A stretch of 64,000 bases of DNA from Marinifilum breve (lineage in GTDB: Bacteria; Bacteroidota; Bacteroidia; Bacteroidales; Marinifilaceae), in the NCBI RefSeq assembly GCF_003202155.1, contig NZ_QFLI01000003.1, positions 310,001-374,000 of the forward strand. Direction: 5' to 3'. The translations under genes and the position numbers were made by a program. The notes under the pieces were generated by a model, which worked only from the letters and a program-made list of their open reading frames with translations, was not told the origin of the DNA and did not search any database. Below are positions 61,842-64,000 of this stretch, piece by piece; within the stretch, counting starts at the first letter, position 1, and the number at the start of each line of letters is the position of its first letter.

Positions 61842-64000
61842 TTAGATTTTTAGTACTTTTAAAATGAATGTCATATTTCCAATTTTCGCTTTGACTAAAT
61901 AGATTCCTCTTGTTAAATTGTTCATTTTGCATTCTAATTTATTAATTCCTTCCACTCCTGTAATTTCAGGAGAAACCATTATTAAATTACCGGTAATATC
62001 ATACATCGAATAACTTATTGCATTAGGATGAGAAAGCTTAAAGTGTATACTTGCCCTTTCTTTAACTGGATTTGGACAAACCCAGACTTTGTCTTCGGAA
62101 AAATCTGCTTTTAACTGTTTTCCTCTTAAAACAACAGGCGCTGAATATGTTCCTAATGCAATATCGTTGTTATAAGTGCATTCTGAGAATAACTCATAAA
62201 CTCCCATGTTATTTTTTATTTTAAACTCTATCTTTTTACCATTGTCAGATGGATTTCCAAAAACGGAAATATACTGATAATCTTGATTTAATTTAGCCTT
62301 AGCTCTTACTTCATCATCTATCAAAGCAAAAATAGTATCTGCTTTTTCGGTATCTTTTAATACTGCCAACACAGAAGTAACTCCTTGATAATCTTTAAAA
62401 ATGTTATTTTGAACTACTTTATTTAACTGGGCTGACTTAGTTGTATTGGAAGTAAGCATACTGGAAGCCGGATACTTAAATGTTATCGTTTCTTCTCCAT
62501 TTCTTTTTAACAGATAACCTCTCCCAGGTTCCATAAAAGTTAATGTACCTTGCCAGTCGAATCCATCATACATGGCAAAAGCAGTCTGGCTCACCAATAC
62601 ATCATTTTCTGATGCCTGATAATCAGACAGAGCTTCATTTACTGTCATATTAACATTAGGCAGATATCCAATTCTGTTCCAACCATTAGTTACTTCTATT
62701 TCATGAATGTTTATTGAGACTTGTACTCCATCAATATGTAAGTTTCCTCCATTATTTATAAAGAACTTATATAATTTGGCTGGTTTCGGCATCTCTAAAG
62801 TACCTACCCATCCTGCTGATGCATGATAGTCAGTCATGGTCATTGTTTCTTCATCAACAATATAATCGCCTTGTGTAGCATTTATACTATGCATAAATGT
62901 ATTAACATTGTCATATTCGGATTGAATATTAAACGACACCCACGTCCATCCTTTATTCAGTTGAATATCGGAGAACTTCAATTTCCCACATTCAAAATAG
63001 ACAGGTTGAGAAAACGAACCATTTATGGATTGGTTAGAAAAATTAAAGCTTGGTTTTGTTGTCGTATAAATCTCCCCACTGCTAGCATCATAAACTCTAA
63101 AAATAAGTTTTTCTCCATCTTTGTCTGCATAAACAGTAAATAGTGCAAAATATTCATCGAAATCTTTTATATATTCAACATTCGCAACTCCTCTGCACTC
63201 TTCTCCAACAAAAACACCAATAATATCATTTACATCAGTTGAGACAATATCATTGATTCTGATTTTTGATACAAAACTCATGTTCTTTTTAAAGTTATGA
63301 GGGTCAACAGTCCAATCGGGAACATTACCTATTACATTAAGTTTTAAATGTAATTTCTCATCGTAATGAAAATTTGAACTTAAATAGATATGTTCGTCGT
63401 ATGTACCAACATTTAAGCCTTCGTGTATTTTAAATTCAATTGCTAAATTAGAATTGGGAGCAATGGTTCCGGAAGTTTTTGATGCTGATAACCAAGCAGG
63501 CATATTTAAACTAAAATCCTGATGATTACCACTTAAATTTACGATTGTAGCTGTAAAAACTTTTTCGGAATTTACCTTAGCTTTAAGATCTAATTCTTCA
63601 AATTCCCACTCCAAAGGACTTTGTAAAACATATGCTGTCCATGTTTTTGGACTTTCTTGTCGGTTGCCATGCATATCCCATAAGCCTTTAACCGATATTT
63701 CCATTACGGTTCGTTCAATTATTGCAGGCTCAGTCGGTTCAGGTGTGATAATAAATTCATCATCATTTAGCACATAATCATACTTTAGGCTTACATGAGA
63801 TTTTTCCCGTTTAATGTTAGGTGTTAAATCTGAAAAGTTTTCATTCCCAATAAGGGTTAAGTTTCCGCAATAACTTTTGTTTTCTTTTGAATAAGGATCA
63901 ACTGAAGCATCTTTTAAACTTGGTTCAGACTCCAAAACATTCATTACACTTGCATAAGTTTCGAATGGAAAATATGCTTTAATACCAGCACTTGTACCTT
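61842..64000 (-). CDS. Large T9SS-secreted surface protein (5' part outside window)
   Basis: The open frame runs through the window end, so the gene starts outside; at least 719 residues are visible. The visible N-terminal part (IKAYFPFETYA, then YCGNLTLIGN) is a beta-rich domain, followed by a region with WTAYVLQSPLEWEFEELDLK, a copy of the ECRG-type domain (NDIIGVFVGEECRG), two GWTWVSFNIQ/GWNRIGYLPN repeats and, at the C-terminus, a type A T9SS sorting domain (VWVCPNPVKERASIHFKL, ending GIYLVKAKIGNMTFILKVLK and I). It is exported and anchored or released at the cell surface by type IX secretion. The function of the whole protein is unknown; adhesion or binding is plausible. Confidence 0.85.
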   Translation of the reverse strand, partial: GTSAGIKAYFPFETYASVMNVLESEPSLKDASVDPYSKENKSYCGNLTLIGNENFSDLTPNIKREKSHVSLKYDYVLNDDEFIITPEPTEPAIIERTVMEISVKGLWDMHGNRQESPKTWTAYVLQSPLEWEFEELDLKAKVNSEKVFTATIVNLSGNHQDFSLNMPAWLSASKTSGTIAPNSNLAIEFKIHEGLNVGTYDEHIYLSSNFHYDEKLHLKLNVIGNVPDWTVDPHNFKKNMSFVSKIRINDIVSTDVNDIIGVFVGEECRGVANVEYIKDFDEYFALFTVYADKDGEKLIFRVYDASSGEIYTTTKPSFNFSNQSINGSFSQPVYFECGKLKFSDIQLNKGWTWVSFNIQSEYDNVNTFMHSINATQGDYIVDEETMTMTDYHASAGWVGTLEMPKPAKLYKFFINNGGNLHIDGVQVSINIHEIEVTNGWNRIGYLPNVNMTVNEALSDYQASENDVLVSQTAFAMYDGFDWQGTLTFMEPGRGYLLKRNGEETITFKYPASSMLTSNTTKSAQLNKVVQNNIFKDYQGVTSVLAVLKDTEKADTIFALIDDEVRAKAKLNQDYQYISVFGNPSDNGKKIEFKIKNNMGVYELFSECTYNNDIALGTYSAPVVLRGKQLKADFSEDKVWVCPNPVKERASIHFKLSHPNAISYSMYDITGNLIMVSPEITGVEGINKLECKMNNLTRGIYLVKAKIGNMTFILKVLKI

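Overview
The window looks like a chromosome segment of a Bacteroidota bacterium. Supporting signs are the very AT-rich DNA, the short RpoD-type sigma factor, a Rho factor with a charged N-terminal extension, LVIVD-repeat, PepSY and type IX secretion (T9SS) proteins, a tmRNA tag GENNYALAA, and a TAnnTTTG promoter element in front of that tmRNA. Pyruvate:ferredoxin oxidoreductase next to pyruvate phosphate dikinase suggests an anaerobic or facultative life. A Marinilabiliales/Marinifilaceae-like marine bacterium is my guess; no sequence search was run.

Core part, 1-39,150. tRNA-Thr, a transaldolase and a YciO-type protein are followed by a nine-gene plus-strand lipid-modification operon at 2390-9617: fatty-acid desaturase, UfaM/coclaurine-type methyltransferase, unknown exported protein, FAD oxidase, DUF1365 protein, cyclopropane-fatty-acid synthase, an SDR lacking its catalytic tyrosine, a tiny Lacal_2735-type protein and an SRPBCC protein. 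Next come trkA with two trkH genes, comEC, def, ruvX, several envelope proteins, ppdK, a DHOD-like oxidoreductase, nifJ, an AAA ATPase, rho, rpoD, rpe and a lysine/alanine-dehydrogenase-like enzyme. Intergenic oddities here include a 21-bp degenerate tandem array (21.95-22.2 kb) and a duplicated ppdK 3' end carrying a palindromic insertion (23.46-23.75 kb).

Island, about 39.1 kb to about 61.2 kb. The 3' end of ssrA (tmRNA) is followed directly by a tyrosine integrase. The cargo is a complete type IC restriction-modification operon (hsdM-hsdS-prrC-hsdR) in which a PrrC-type anticodon nuclease sits between hsdS and hsdR, as in the E. coli prr locus. HsdS carries TAEL-type spacer repeats. Further genes are unknown proteins, one preceded by a structured leader, and a mobilization/maintenance module: relaxase, MobC-like protein, ParA, small RHH-like protein, an 18-copy array of 11-bp iterons, a DUF3987 primase-like protein and an excisionase-like HTH protein. 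IS3 and IS66 remnants and a second 21-bp array lie near the right end. I saw no second copy of the tmRNA 3' end, so the right boundary is not fixed.

Right end, 61.36-64 kb. A lipoprotein and the C-terminal part of a large T9SS-secreted protein share a related domain.

The most interesting parts are the prr-like restriction/anticodon-nuclease module, the iteron plus ParA/RHH region on a mobilizable island, the lipid-modification operon, the structured leader at 43.7-43.85 kb and the two 21-bp periodic arrays.
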